Assembly (NCBI GenBank): GCA_944472155.2
Contig: OX235272.1
Span: 91,332,020-91,396,019, forward strand
Origin: Trichobilharzia szidati
Lineage: Eukaryota > Platyhelminthes > Trematoda > Strigeidida > Schistosomatidae
Direction of reading: 5' to 3'
DNA: 64,000 nucleotides
The notes under the pieces are model-generated. The model was not told the origin of the DNA and searched no databases. It worked only from the letters and a program-made list of their open reading frames with translations. Numbering within the stretch: position 1 is the first letter of the stretch; every line of letters starts with the position of its first letter. Both the position numbers and the translations under genes were made by a program. Shown in pieces: positions 42,181 through 54,510 of the stretch.

Positions 42181-44380
42181 ACACTAATATATAGTCTTTT
42201 ACATCAAAATTTAGCCAATCAAATGGTTATTTCAGTAAATCAGTTTTAGGTATGTGGAGATGAAATTAAGAGGTTAAAAGTCATCAAAACAATTGACTAA
42301 AAAATGTTAGTAACAAGATATCTAAGTTTTGAAGGAGGCGTGAAATTTAATTATGGAATTCAGGAAAAGTTCACTCTTAGACGTTAGCAAAAAGTTATTA
42401 CACAATCAAGAAATTTGTAAAAAGAAAATATAAAAGAAAACAAAGCGTTATTAATGGATGAGTTACCAGGGTAATTGAAGTTCAACGACAGGTTCCTTTT
42501 AGAGACATAGGTCAAGTTTCCGCCATTTTATTACGATAGCCTCAGGAAACCGAGGAAGATTTGAGTTTCTTGTCTGTTAATTAATTATTTTGAATGATGC
42601 CAGTGCGTCTACTCAGTGTCGTGTGTCCATCAGGTGTTTGGTGATTGAAGAGCCTAAGCTGTCTCTGGCTCTTCCGTACACGTTCGAAGAATCTGACGTA
42701 GTCCCTTCTTTCTGTTCTTCAAATGTAACCACTCCCGCAGATATATCTGAATTGTTATACGCAGGTAGGGGTAACATATGAAGGGGACTCGTCGGTCTCA
42801 GACGGCACCAACGAAGAGGATGTTCAAAGCAGAAAGACTAGTTAGGCTGTAGGCAGCTAATGAGAACCAGAGAAATAAAATGGATCACTTCTTATTCTGC
42901 ACCAATGTTTATTCTTTCTTTGTTCAAATTTATAAAAGTGAATTCTTGTTTGAGACAGATATTTGTTTGCAATGAGTCCACATTAGTTAGTTGATAGCAG
43001 ATTACATTGGACTGATTTCATCATTTAAAATTGAGGTGAGAATTCTCCCAAATATCCTTCGGAAACTTAAGTCATGCACATCACAGTTTTTAATCTGCTT
43101 GATATTATAGCTGACAATCAAGAAATTAAAGCAAAACAGGGTGATTATATCGGCTGATGACTGATATAAGTAGTTAGGAACTACTCACATAAAAAATTAC
43201 ATTTCCCTTAAATTCATATGTATTCCATTCAAGAATAGAATTCTTGAGGAATGGGAATGTACCGTCTCAAGGCAACCATCATATTTGGAGGTCAACAATG
43301 GCCAATTATTTCAAAGGATATGACGTCAGTGACTTGTATTTTCATTCTTGAGTAACTCACCTCCAATTCATGTACGAAGTTCAATAAATCGACTTCAAAG
43401 CCATTAAGTGATCACTAGTTTTAGTGTCATTCAGATGTAGGTTAGAAAACTTTTAGACTCCAGGGAAAGGAATATGCTATTGGCAGATCAGTTATTATTT
43501 GAAAAAGCAAGGCTAGAACAATAAAATTAATTTCATACATAAAATCCATTATATCTAAAAGTATTTTAACAGTCGAACTACTGTTTCCTTTTGCTAGCAT
43601 AGATCAAGCTAGAAACATATAGTAGCTTTAAAGTATAAACAGTGAAGAAGATTTGGTGTAAACTATACTTTCTTTATCGTATTGTCAACTCCATGACATG
43701 TGTTCACAAAGTTCTCAGTGATCTTCCTTGTAAAGGCTCTATTTTCCCTCAGTTATGAGTTCTTAATAGAGAGTGGTTCTCTTCTTACCCGAGTTCCTTG
43801 TTGGTTATATTATCTGTCCAGCAGACCACACTATTCTTCAGTATCAAACTACAGAAGAGGGAAGGTGTTAATGAAATTCTATAGCTAGCTGTTGGAAATT
43901 TGTCCGCTGATGTGCGCTTCAAGTCTCTGAATTATATGGATGTACTAACCTAACATTAATGCTAATACGAATCCGGATCTTGTTCCTCTTGCTTGGTATT
44001 TCGGATCACAGTGATTTCTTTATGAGTTCCCTATCTTGTATGGCTTTGACATTCATACCTGCGTCACCATCTATAGTTAAAACAATGTTGTCCAAGTCAA
44101 TTAGGTGAATGAGACAAATCCGTTCGTTTTTCTAACGCATAATAGGCGTCTTGTGTTCGATGTTGTTGATTGGATATATCCATCGTCTCTGTGTTCGATA
44201 TGTTCACCTGAGGGCGTTCCTGTTTTCGCTGTATCTCCCCCCAAATCGTTTGCTTCCTCTCCTATACATTTTTGAGTTTGTGTGACATTTGAAAAAAACC
44301 ACAGACTAAATTTTAGATATTCTAAGGTCTTATTGTAAGTAAGGTATATTCTCGCGTTCTTATTCCTCACGATCAGCTAC
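42181..44380. other. Unassigned
   Basis: The open frame 42590-42781 (EEPKLSLALPYTFEESDVVP...) ends at a donor-like cgcag|gtaggg and could be an exon, but I cannot place it in a gene. 43700-43888 and 44101-44370 (-) are open but featureless. Confidence 0.3.
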
Positions 44381-44389
44381 ATTATACAT

Positions 44390-46670
44390 AGTCAGGAAGA
44401 CCATCAGTGATAATAGGCAACCTTGTCTTGTTCCTTTATTCACTTCGAACTCTTCAGGGAGTTTTCTGTCATGAATCACCTGTCATGTTGTATCATTACA
44501 TAGCTTTTGAATGAGGTTTATAAAGCTTTCTGCCACTACGCTCTGGAACGTTGAAGTGGTTTTCAAATTACTTCGTGGTCGACACCACTGAAGGCCTTTT
44601 CTAGGTTTTTCAAGTCGAAGTACAGAGCAAATCTCTACTCCAGTCTCTGCTCGATGATGATTCGTAGTGTTGCAATCTGTCCTTCTTGAGTCCAGGTTGT
44701 TCTAGTTATGATTTTGCATCTCTGACATATTTTAGTACCGCTAAGATAATATAGATAATATTTGCTTGGGATGGATAACCCCATAGGCGTGATTCTTTCT
44801 TCTCTCAAAGTTGTAGAAGGTAACTCTGTTTTCAGTTAGAAAATTTCTTTCCTTCCTTCCACACCTTCAGCGGTAGTGGGAGGAGTGTTTCCACTGAGTT
44901 CTCTGGGTGTTCCAATGGGATTCCTTCTGGTAATACTGCTTTCCCGGCTTACTGTAACTTTTTTGGCCTTCAACACTTTTCATTTTGTAGGACAGTTTGT
45001 GTTCACTAGTAGTTCTGTGTTTGCTGGCAGTGTTATTTCGAGACGGATTACAGGTGGTGATCAGTTTAGGATTCCTTTGAAGTGATCAGGCCAGTGTTGT
45101 CTTTGTCCCATCCCTTTAACAACTGGGCTTTCTTGACTATCTTTTAATGGCTTCATCTGTGCTGGTCTCTTTCAGGATAGCGACCTAGTTATTTGATATA
45201 GTGTTCTAAATTCAATTGTATTTGAAGCTTTTTCTGCTTCAGGTGGCAGTGTGTCGAAAAACCTTATTTTGTCTTTCCTAGTACCCCTCGCTTCTTTATT
45301 CAGTGAGCCATGGGTTGTGTTGTAGGGGACTTATGTTAGAGTTCACTAGTATTACGAAATATGAGAAATAAAATTCAAGTCAATGGAATGCTAAGTAACA
45401 GTATATTACCAAAAATGTAACGACACGTTATATCAACAAAAGGGTTACTTGGAAATAAGGTTTAAGTCCTCTGCTACAAATTATTTATATATCCCATGGA
45501 GACGTTAATTGTTTGGACGGAGTAGGTTGTAGCTGCTGTGTCCCAGTTGTATAATTGTCTTCGGTTGAGCGTAGTGGATTTCTACAATAAATCCGAAAGA
45601 TACAACACGGTGAGAGCTGAGCTAGTAAGCCGAAGAAACCAAGGAGAAGACGAAGTCTCCAACAGCAGAGTGTATTTTCCAAAAGTACACGGAAGCCAAG
45701 TGTATTTCAACAAGAAGCGTTTTAAACAAAAATTATGTACAATATGTCTAATTTCTACAAATAACCAAAAAGTGTACAATCACATTGTTACACACTCCAC
45801 AGTGTCAACATTCTGCTCTAGCTATTCAAATTTTCAATAGTTAACCTTCACACTCACCATCCTCCTCTCCTTTATCAGCTTCCACGTGTCTGTAGTGAGC
45901 TATTCCTTTTCTTGCCTCCTCTTCTTGCCTAAGGTGTCTATAAAGGTTCCGTCTCTTGGTACCTCCAGAGAGGTTCAGTGTTCTTGCACACAGGTTCCCT
46001 CGGTCATGTTACGTAATGTCTTCGGCTTTTTCATAAGGATCACAGCGAAGGTTTCATTTGTAGGTTCGACCTTCAGTTACTAAGATGGACTGTAATCGTA
46101 GTCTATCTCCAGCTTATTGAAGGCTTCCAATCTGATCTTTAAGGGTTCTTTCACATTCAATAATAATGGCCTGAGTCGAAAGTGTCTCCTGTTTCTGATT
46201 TTGCATCCAGTAGGTCGCATCTTCACTTTCTTTGCTGCGAAATGAAGAAAATACGTAATCCAACTGGCGTATTAAATACCCGATTACAGCGTAGAATAAG
46301 TTCACCTTTTGTATTTCCAATTTCCAATAGCGATGGGGTTGACTTTTATGGGATGGTGTTTCTGTTAAGTGTTTTGTGCACTGAGAGCAGTTTAACTTCA
46401 AAAGAAGAGATTTAAATGTCTTGCAGGACTGTTGCATAATCTTAGTTTTATTGTCATATGTGGCAAATTTAAACATTAAGCACTGGTAAATATCAACGGA
46501 CAAATTACCTTGAACGCACTGAAAACATAATAAAAACGACTTTTGCATATATTCATGAAAATAATGAATTAAATGGCATGGAACTGTTACACAGGATACC
46601 TTTCTCTGACGTGTGACGAAAATACCTCTCAATTTTGAAATGGAGTATAAACAGAGTAATTTAACCACAT
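44390..46670 (-). mobile_element. RTE-like LINE, decayed, split by an LTR-like insert
   Basis: The minus strand around 44760-44500 reads CRDQIATLRIIIEQRLEW, then LYFDLKNLEKAFSGVDHEVI. This is the R-x-D-Q-I...R-x-I-I-E-Q...D-x-x-K-A-F-D-x-V-D motif A region of RTE-type RTs, with G where the second D is usual. The 46114-46668 frame (184 codons) lies upstream in the same direction and may belong to it (QNQKQETLSTQAIIIE), though I cannot prove that. The insert is 45334-45801. Confidence 0.5.
45334..45801. repeat. LTR-like repeat, family C
   Basis: About 468 bp from tgttagagttcac to acactccaca, TG...CA. A related, more diverged copy is at 60515-60965. It splits the RTE-like element. No exact target duplication was seen. 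Confidence 0.45.
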
Positions 46671-46679
46671 TCTATGCGT

Positions 46680-46870
46680 GTATTTATCTAGGTCTTCTAA
46701 CCTTAGTCTTTCCTTAACCTAACCATAACTCTAACTGACCCCTAGTGTTTCCCTCACTAAGTTAACCTTAATCTAACTTTTCCTTAGCCTAAACCTTCAC
46801 ATAATCTTTCCCACAACTGACCTGAAACTTATCAGATATCCCATTTAATAACATAACCCCCCCCATTAAG
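46680..46870. repeat. Degenerate CTAACC-like simple sequence
   Basis: Repeated cttaacctaacc, ctaactgacccct, ttaaccttaatctaac words. It could be an eroded interstitial telomere-like tract or chance. Confidence 0.3.
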
Positions 46871-47393
46871 CATATTTCATCCATGATTACATGATTATTT
46901 ACCAGGTTTCATTAACTCGCTCACAAAGTATTTCAAGGTAAATTGGTGCGGTCATATTCCATTGGTAACTACTGGCGCTTAAAGTTTAACTTGGTCTTAT
47001 ATGCCCTTCATTCCGTATTGATATGAAGATCTACATTCAGCATGTCAGTTGATTTTATCTTTTTCAAATAATGCCTGTTAAGAGAAATCGGATCGATATT
47101 TGGTCTGTTGATTGATTCTGTCTTTTCACATCCCTATGTATATGTATATATATATATGTTATAGCGTATTAATATCATGTACTGGTTGTAATGCTTTTTG
47201 GGAAAGTGGAAACTTTCACCAACAGTTCGTCTTCTGGCCTTATTGGTGTGCAGGGACACTGTTGTTGTGTTGGTGACTGACGTTGTAATTGTGAATAGTC
47301 TGATAAGTCACAATATCGGTTATAACAAGTATATTCCACTGTCTGGTTTGAAGGTTATGTAACTATGAATAGCTTTCGATAATTGTATAGACT
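46871..47393. other. Unassigned
   Basis: An AT dinucleotide tract near 47140-47160. Nothing else supportable. Confidence 0.35.
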
Positions 47394-50300
47394 TCAGTAA
47401 TACGGTGTTTCGGTGTGCATACTTTTTATACTATGCTCATTAAGCGGTAGATCACAATCTAGTGTGTCCAACCGAATGCTGACTAGCCAATGCAACCGAG
47501 AAAATGTGTCATATTTCCACAGTCCCTGTTCTATTTCGTTGACGTCTTCTACCCTTGCGTTGATAATGGCACGCAAACAAATGAAAAATAAGTGATACGT
47601 TGTATACAAACTAGATGAAAAAAAGAAGGGAATTTCCCGAAACAAATTAAATCTTGGAAAAACAAAATGTCTTCCATGCGTCACTTGAACATTTTTCAGA
47701 TATCCTCAGCTCAATATTAAAACATTTCTTCAAAGTGAGACTTTAAGAATACCACATTAGCTATGTTGTCACCATTTTGAAACGACAGATAAGTGCAACT
47801 AATACGCAGGAAGTTCCAATAATTTCGTACGACAAAATTCTCGATATAACAATTAAGTCACTACTAACCCTTGACATATGGTAGAAATAAAATCTATGCC
47901 CTTCTCGTGATCAACATGATCCCAGCTGATATCATTCAGTGACGGTGCACAACAATTTGATGAACAAGTCAGGTCATTTATTCCGGTTAATTCTTTACAA
48001 AATATCATCACAAGTCCACAATCATTCCACACTGATATTTGTCCCTCTACAAATGTTTTGAAATTTTACAATCTTGTTTATCGGACGGCTGGCTGTATAT
48101 ATGTCAAAGATAACTGAACTGCTAACTTGTTACTTCTTTTCAACAATAACAACTTATCTAGACTGCTTATTTTATTAACTTTCAACAGTTGGTTTGTAGG
48201 GATTTCATTTTTCTCACTGTTAGGCGGCATATGCAAATGCAGATAGGTGGTGGTAGATTTTAGGTGGTAGCATTTCATTTTTTCGAATTACAATTAAATG
48301 AAGAATTTCATAAACTTTATACACTAATTCCTTTCTAAAACATTTGAAAACAGAAAGAAAGAACATTAGTGCAGAATAATAACACAGACTCATTTTATTT
48401 CAAGGGTTCTTCTCAGCTGCACGTACAACCTGTAAGACAGACTTCATAAACACGCGTTAAAATACATTTTTCACATACTTTTGTTTCAATATAGAAAAAA
48501 TACCCATTTAGACATTTAGAAGGCAAAACGATTGAGCAAAGGTATATTTACTTTCCAATTAGATTCTCATCCCTGACTCTACTCTAATATTCTTGGTATT
48601 AGATGGTTGGAGGCAATCAGCAGGAAGCCTTTCCGGGACCCAGGTTTCGTGCTAGTTGGCACTCATCATCACAGTGCATCTGCAACCTCCAAGGAACTCA
48701 TGTCCCTCCTGCATTTCGAACCCGTGTCACTCAGTGACACAGTCACACACCTTACCACTGACCTATTCAGACTCGCAATTCACCTCCTGTAGCTGTAGGA
48801 CTGTACTCAATATTTTTCATTGAACACACTACTTACTACTCATCAGTGTCCAATCAACAATATCTACTCTAATATACATAGCATATAATACAATACAAAT
48901 CATTCTTTACCAATCTAGTCGCACTGGTATCTTTCTTGACAATAATTAGTCAGCATCAACACGTCAAGGAGGTGTAATAATTAACCCAGAAAACTAATAC
49001 ACACACACAATTAAGGGGTAGAAATGATTACAACAAGTGGGTTGCATAATGCGTAATTTCGGAGAAAATGTAGAGTTATTAAGAAATAAACAAGTGTTCA
49101 AGCTGATTACATAACAAGTAGTTTCATGAACAATGGCTTTTTCGGAGCTGTTGCCATACTGGCGTGCTTTGGTGCTAAATTTAAACTTGAAAAGCAAATC
49201 AGATCCGTAGGAAACTAAATGTAACATGCTTATCTCGAAAACACCGGGCAATTTATATACATGTGAAAGCGATAAAGAGGTATATACAGTATGAAAAAGT
49301 AAAAAGAAATTAATTATATGTAAATTATGCGATAAGTGATGTGGGAATTTCTTTTCTCAATGACGAACACGTATGTAGCCAGTTGTCTGATTATGGTTAG
49401 CAATACAGGCATATGTCTCTACTATTTTTTCAGGAATTAATTATTGACCTCTAGTGTTGAAAAACAGCGAGGAAATTTTCTATATATATCAAAAGAAAAG
49501 GTTACCTACGAAGTAGATACTCTTCAAAGAAGTAAATAATATCTTTTGTCTTATTAATAGCCTCAAGTGTTCTCACATCGGAATCAATATACTCTAAATT
49601 TTTTGCTTGAGATTTCTTATCATCTTCTAAGAAAAATAAGACAGCTTTATTTTACTGCAATCATAACCGGTGAATTTCACCAGAAATGTCAAAGAATACT
49701 CTGTAGAGACGCGAAAGTTGTAATAACGTCGAAAATTCGTAGCCTAAGTAGATGTATTTTATGTGAGCTCAATAGTTTCCAATATGAAGCTAAACTGTAT
49801 GAAGAGACTCTGTATAACATACATCAAGTTATCGTACAAAAGACCGACGAATACAGAAAAAGCATTCTTATACCACTAGGTCACATACAAAGGAAAAAAA
49901 CACAACAGTTATGGCGAAAGATGACAACTGACTCAGGGACGGTAATGTGTGATGGCAGCATATCCTGCTCAAACATTGGACAGTTGAATCAAAAGTGCCT
50001 TCATATCGTCTCCCTCCGAGAGATTCTAAGAAACACAGGCAAACTTATCAGCGCGTCAAGCGCTTGCCATATAATATCAGCTCACTGATGGCTAGTGAAT
50101 GAATTTTCCGAAGAGCTGCAATGGAAAGTCGTGACCAGTAGGATCTACAACTCTATTAAGTGTAACTTTTCTGAATTCATAATCTGCAAAGATGAGTGTG
50201 AATCAATGCTTAGTAGGACTGTTAGCCGTTAAACTAATCATCTGCGATATGTACAAGGTGGTAGCGCTCAACATTTGTGAATAACATTGCATGCCCATAC

Positions 50301-50566
50301 CATTTTCAACGGGCATTCGCCATGGTCACTAAATCAATCTCTCACTTGAGTTTCGGCTAAAACAAGAGATTGCTAACTACTTTTTTTGAATATGCTACAC
50401 TCAAATATATTAGTCAGTTAACAAAAATCTTACCTCGAACTCTATTGTAATTAATCCGATTCCCTTTAAGAGTCATCAACACATCATCAAGGAACTCGGA
50501 TTCTACTTGGGTTAAAGAAGATTCATGAACCAGATTTCGAATAGATTTCAGTAGTATATTCGGGCT
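47394..50566 (-). CDS. Unidentified gene, three-exon model, 3' part
   Basis: Exon A 50566-50434 has acceptor ttttcttgtag and donor GAG|GTAAG and encodes 44 codons plus one base (SPNILLKSIRNLVHESSLTQ...). Exon B 49626-49506 has acceptor tatttttcttag and donor GTAG|GTAAC and encodes 39 codons (SQAKNLEYIDSDVRTLEAIN, then IYFFEEYLLR). The A-B junction phase agrees and gives GAA. A likely last exon is 47553-47394 (EIEQGLWKYDTFSRLHWLVS, stop TGA), again phase-compatible, giving AGG. The protein is hydrophilic, with acidic and basic helices. I do not recognise the family. More 5' exons must exist, because exon A starts at an acceptor. Confidence 0.5.
48600..48800 (-). repeat. tRNA-derived SINE
   Basis: Minus strand: gtcagtggtaaggtgtgtg (box A) and gacacgggttcgaaatgc (box B), then a ~120-bp body. 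It lies in the intron of the unidentified minus gene. Confidence 0.55.
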
Positions 50567-50639
50567 CTACAAGAAAAACAGAGATCGGGGAATAATAATT
50601 AGTTAAATAAGCATTGTAACAATTTCAGACGCTTATGAT

Positions 50640-52950
50640 TCTGGAATACACGAAGCTCATAAAAGAGCTTCGCTCTTCAATTCTGATCACTGTTCTGTAC
50701 GAGTTTTACCCTGAATTTACGGAAAGTTAAACAATAAAGCCTTCTCAAACTTGTCCAAGAAAGTTTTTCACAGATGTTACTCAAATGAAAACGTACATCA
50801 TCTTAGAAACATCCTCAGTGACACAAAATGTGATCTTTTTAATGATGGTTCACTTGATGACACTATCTCTAATATAATATTACATCTTATCTGAAATACT
50901 GTTTTGAAATCTGCTGTCCAAGAGAAACGCTATTCGTCGAATATGACCGTTCCTCCTCCCCTCAATTTAAAAAAGCTTCGTCGAGAGAAGGAAAAACTAT
51001 ATAAAATGAAAGAAAAATTGGTGTAAAAAGAACTAACTTCCTTATTAAGTCTGAAATGCAGAGGTTGAATGTGATATATAACCAGAAATTCATATCCTGC
51101 AAAAATGCTTCTGATATGTGGAAACTATTTAAGGAATTCACAGGTCGGAAGCAGATAAACAATATTCCGTATTCTTTTGATGTCTGTACTCTTAATAAAC
51201 CTTTTATTTATTCTTCCTCAAATGCTTCCCAACATCACTAGTGTTAATAATAGCCCCTTTCCAGGTTTTAACACAAATGATGTTCAAAAGTGCCTCAAGT
51301 CTCTGAGCCCTTCACAGAGATTACTTCCAGATTATGTACCTAGTATTTTTTTTAATGTTCTGATATTCCGTCTCACTGATCTATTGAAGAAATTTTTTTC
51401 CAATAATATTGTGCCTGCCGTTTGGAAGGACATTAAAGTTGTAAACATACCTAAATCATCTACTGGAGCATGTGTCCAATTTAGACCCATTGCTATTACC
51501 TCTCCTTTTTTGAAAACTATGGAGAAATTACTTTTATTTAGTCTTGTACTTTAGCTTAAATCCTTTAATGACCCTTAACAATACCTATAAGCACAGTTGG
51601 AGCAATTTAGATGCAGCTGCCGTCTTATATCATAACATTGCTTCCAGTCTAGATAAGGGGCTAAATTTGTTCGTTGTGCCTTCCTAGACTATACATCTGC
51701 TTTTGACTTGCCCCCCAGGGACATCTCATCAAATAAACTTGCTGCAAGTCAAACAGAATGTTGGGCTGTTAACTGGTTACATTAATATTTCTCAGAAAGA
51801 AAGCAGTACACCGTGTATAAAGGGAAGCCTTCCACTTCATTGCCTACCGAAGCTGGTGTCCCTCAAGGCGCTGTCCTTTCTCCTTTTCTTTTTTCTTTCT
51901 TCTTACATGACTTGCCTCACTCTGATGAAATAAACTTTGTGAAGTACGCTGATGACTTAACAGTTTCATTGGCTGTTAACTCCCAGCTAGATTGTATCAA
52001 AATAAATAGCTTTCTGTCGGGAGTCAGTAAGTGGTCTGAGTCCAACGGTCTTAAACTGAATCCTTCTAAATATCAAACCGTTAATTTCAGCTTAAGATGT
52101 AAAAGACAGTTAAAAGAAGTCATCGATTCTCTTGACAGTTGTAAGATTGATGACAATGATATAGGAATAAAATCTGAAATTAAGTATCCTGAACTTATTC
52201 TCTCTTCTGATCTCTCCTGGTCTTCCCATGTCATAGCGATCCCCAGTAAAATATTCCCCCTGACATTTTACACTATGAAGTTAAGGCACTCGGGTATAAC
52301 TTAACTTCTCCTCTTACAGTTCATAAACTCTTGCATCCTACCTATTCTTCTTTATTGTTCACACTTATTCTTTCCTGGTTAGCTTAAAAAGGAGTATGTC
52401 ACAATACGTAGAATGCTGAAGACTGTCAGTAGGGTGAGTGGTGTCCCAATAGATCACATAGTTAACGTTGTTGTCGACAGGCTGTTGACTTCGTGCAATA
52501 AATTTGTTAAAGGGATTTTGTCTGACTTAGAACATCCACTTTACCGTCAGCTTTCACCTTGCAACTCCTCAGGTAGAACAAGAAGTAACTTCATAAAAAT
52601 GTATGCTCGCACGTTTAAGCATAAATATTCTATGTTGTTTGAAACCGGACTTATGTGTTCGAAGGGAAACAGTTATCAGTCTTTTTCACTTGATATGTTA
52701 ATTCCATGTCTTCGCTCTTATTCCCTATCATTTAATTACGCAACCCCTGGCTGGCTTTAACCTCTTACTCTTCGCTATGATGTAATTTTGTTTGTCTCTT
52801 GCGATCTGAATTGAATTCATCACGCTGCTACTCATTTTATTAGATACTCATCATCTTACTCACCTCCTATCTTTATTACTCAACTGCTTTTCCATTATAT
52901 GCAAACACTCCCTCCTAACAAACCTATCAGTGTATTTAAGAAGTTCTACC
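50640..52950 (+). pseudogene. Non-LTR retrotransposon, 5' truncated, RT with stops
   Basis: It starts at the end of the APE endonuclease (SDHCSVRVLP near 50670). The linker follows (FSNLSKKVFHRCYSNENVHH...), then RT pieces: 51177-51554 (VWKDIKVVNIPKSSTG, FRPIAITSPFLKTMEKLL) and 51813-52304 (GVPQGAVLSPFLFSFFLHDL, VKYADDLTVSL, GLKLNPSKYQTVNF). The C-terminus is at 52413-52760 (RMLKTVSRVSGVP...). Catalytic YADD is intact, but several frameshifts and stops separate the pieces. It is of general CR1/Jockey type. Confidence 0.75.
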
Positions 52951-53910
52951 TTGTTAGGATTCAGCAGAAAGTTCTAATAACAAGGTGGTGAAAAAGCCAA
53001 AATATCAGCGCAAGATAAGGGTCTCAACGAAGTATAAGATACAAGACGTCTCTACATTCTAATAATGAGTGTAGAGAGATACACAAGACATTCCTAACTG
53101 ACAGAGTGGAGGCACTGTTAGAGAGAAATAGCAACCCTAAAGCTAGTTGAGAATATTGACAATAAATGAAGATGTAACTTGATTCTGTTTACAGATTTCT
53201 GTGTCAAGCTTTCGGACGCTGACATACTTCTCACGGATGCCTCTCCCTAACAGATAACTGCAGGAAACATTGCTCTCTAAGGAACTAGAAATAGCCCGAA
53301 TATCAAAAGTACAACGAATGTTGGTCTGTAATACTTCTTGTGTCCTAGCAACTCACAATTAGTCAACAGAAGATTGGTGCGTAAAAGGCATGTGGGAAAA
53401 TCAGAGTGATTTTCACAAGCTGCTTTAACAAGTATGTTTCATGAAGTTTACAAAGCATGATGCCAACCAGCATGATACTTCAACTCAGTAACTCATCATC
53501 ATCAGTGTCACTGTCCTTAAACGTTTTGAGAGAAACACTGAATATTCTCACAGCAGCAGTAAATGCCTTTTCTATTTCTAACACCTTCGTCACCCAGAAC
53601 TGATTGGAAGGCTTCACGGAGTCTTTTAGTCAGCTTACACTTCGACATTTTTCGCTGCACATCGTGTCTGGAGTTGATGAAAACCAGTCGCCTTGTAAGG
53701 ACCCATTCAGATAGGAAAACGATGACCCTTCAATTTCTAAAATCCCCGCAAGTCGACGAGGATTAGTTAGAAAATCCACTGACGACGCTATGGCGGATTT
53801 TGTAATCTCATTATGTTGGTTAGGTATGCTCAGGTGAATAACAACCTATCTTTCTTTTATGGGTGGTGTCTCAGCGTTATACAAAATACATGCATACAAA
53901 AACGTAACAA
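52951..53910. other. Unassigned
   Basis: Between the non-LTR element and the Gypsy gag. No LTR-like TG...CA block with a partner beyond 57550 could be seen. The frame 53563-53766 has no motif. Confidence 0.35.
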
Positions 53911-54510
53911 ATGAGACAGTTGGTGGCTGACTTCAAAATAGACGACGCCTTCTTAAAACAGCTGTGGTTACAACGATTACCACAGGCGATTCAGACCATT
54001 TTAGCTCCAATCAACCATTCCCCCTTATCTGAACTAGCTGAAGCAGCCGATAGAGTAGTAGAGACTACTACATCCAACACGAACATTTCGACTGCCGTTA
54101 CCTCTAGTCCCACGCAGACCAAGAACTCCTCTGCCGAAGGGTCATAAAACGTAGATGTGGTGGCCCACATAGCTAAGCTATATGAGGAGATGTGTAAGTT
54201 AAGACTCGATATGAGGCCTAGAGGTCGCTCAAATAGCCGCACCAGCTCGACTCGTGGTAGATCTTCTTCACGAGCTTGCAGCAGGCGTCGTAGGTCGCCA
54301 ACCTGGAGTGTGCTGGTATCACCGGCGTTATGGTGACAAGGCCCAAAAGTGTACTCGCCCGTGCACCTTCGATGTCCAGCAATCGGGAATCCAGTAAGCC
54401 AGCACGTATTGGCGACTAACGTCGCTGGCGAACCACTTCCATGTCGCCTCTTCTATGTTACTGACCGTAACACTGGGACACGCTTCCTGGTTGACACTGG
54501 GGGGGGAAGT
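53911..54510 (+). pseudogene. Gag C-terminal part with CsRn1-type zinc finger and protease start, frameshifted
   Basis: DDAFLKQLWLQRLPQAIQTI followed by LSELAEAADRVVE is the typical end of capsid. A TAA at 54145 interrupts it. An R/S-rich stretch leads to CWYHRRYGDKAQKC, the C-H-C-C finger characteristic of the CsRn1 clade, in another frame. The protease FLVDTG returns to the first frame and breaks at a run of eight G (54500-54507). Confidence 0.7.

Noticed and set aside
49567..50088. Plus-strand open frame of 174 codons
   Set aside because: It begins opposite exon B of the minus-strand gene, has no ATG at its start and no recognisable motif; the minus strand has paired splice sites with consistent phases.
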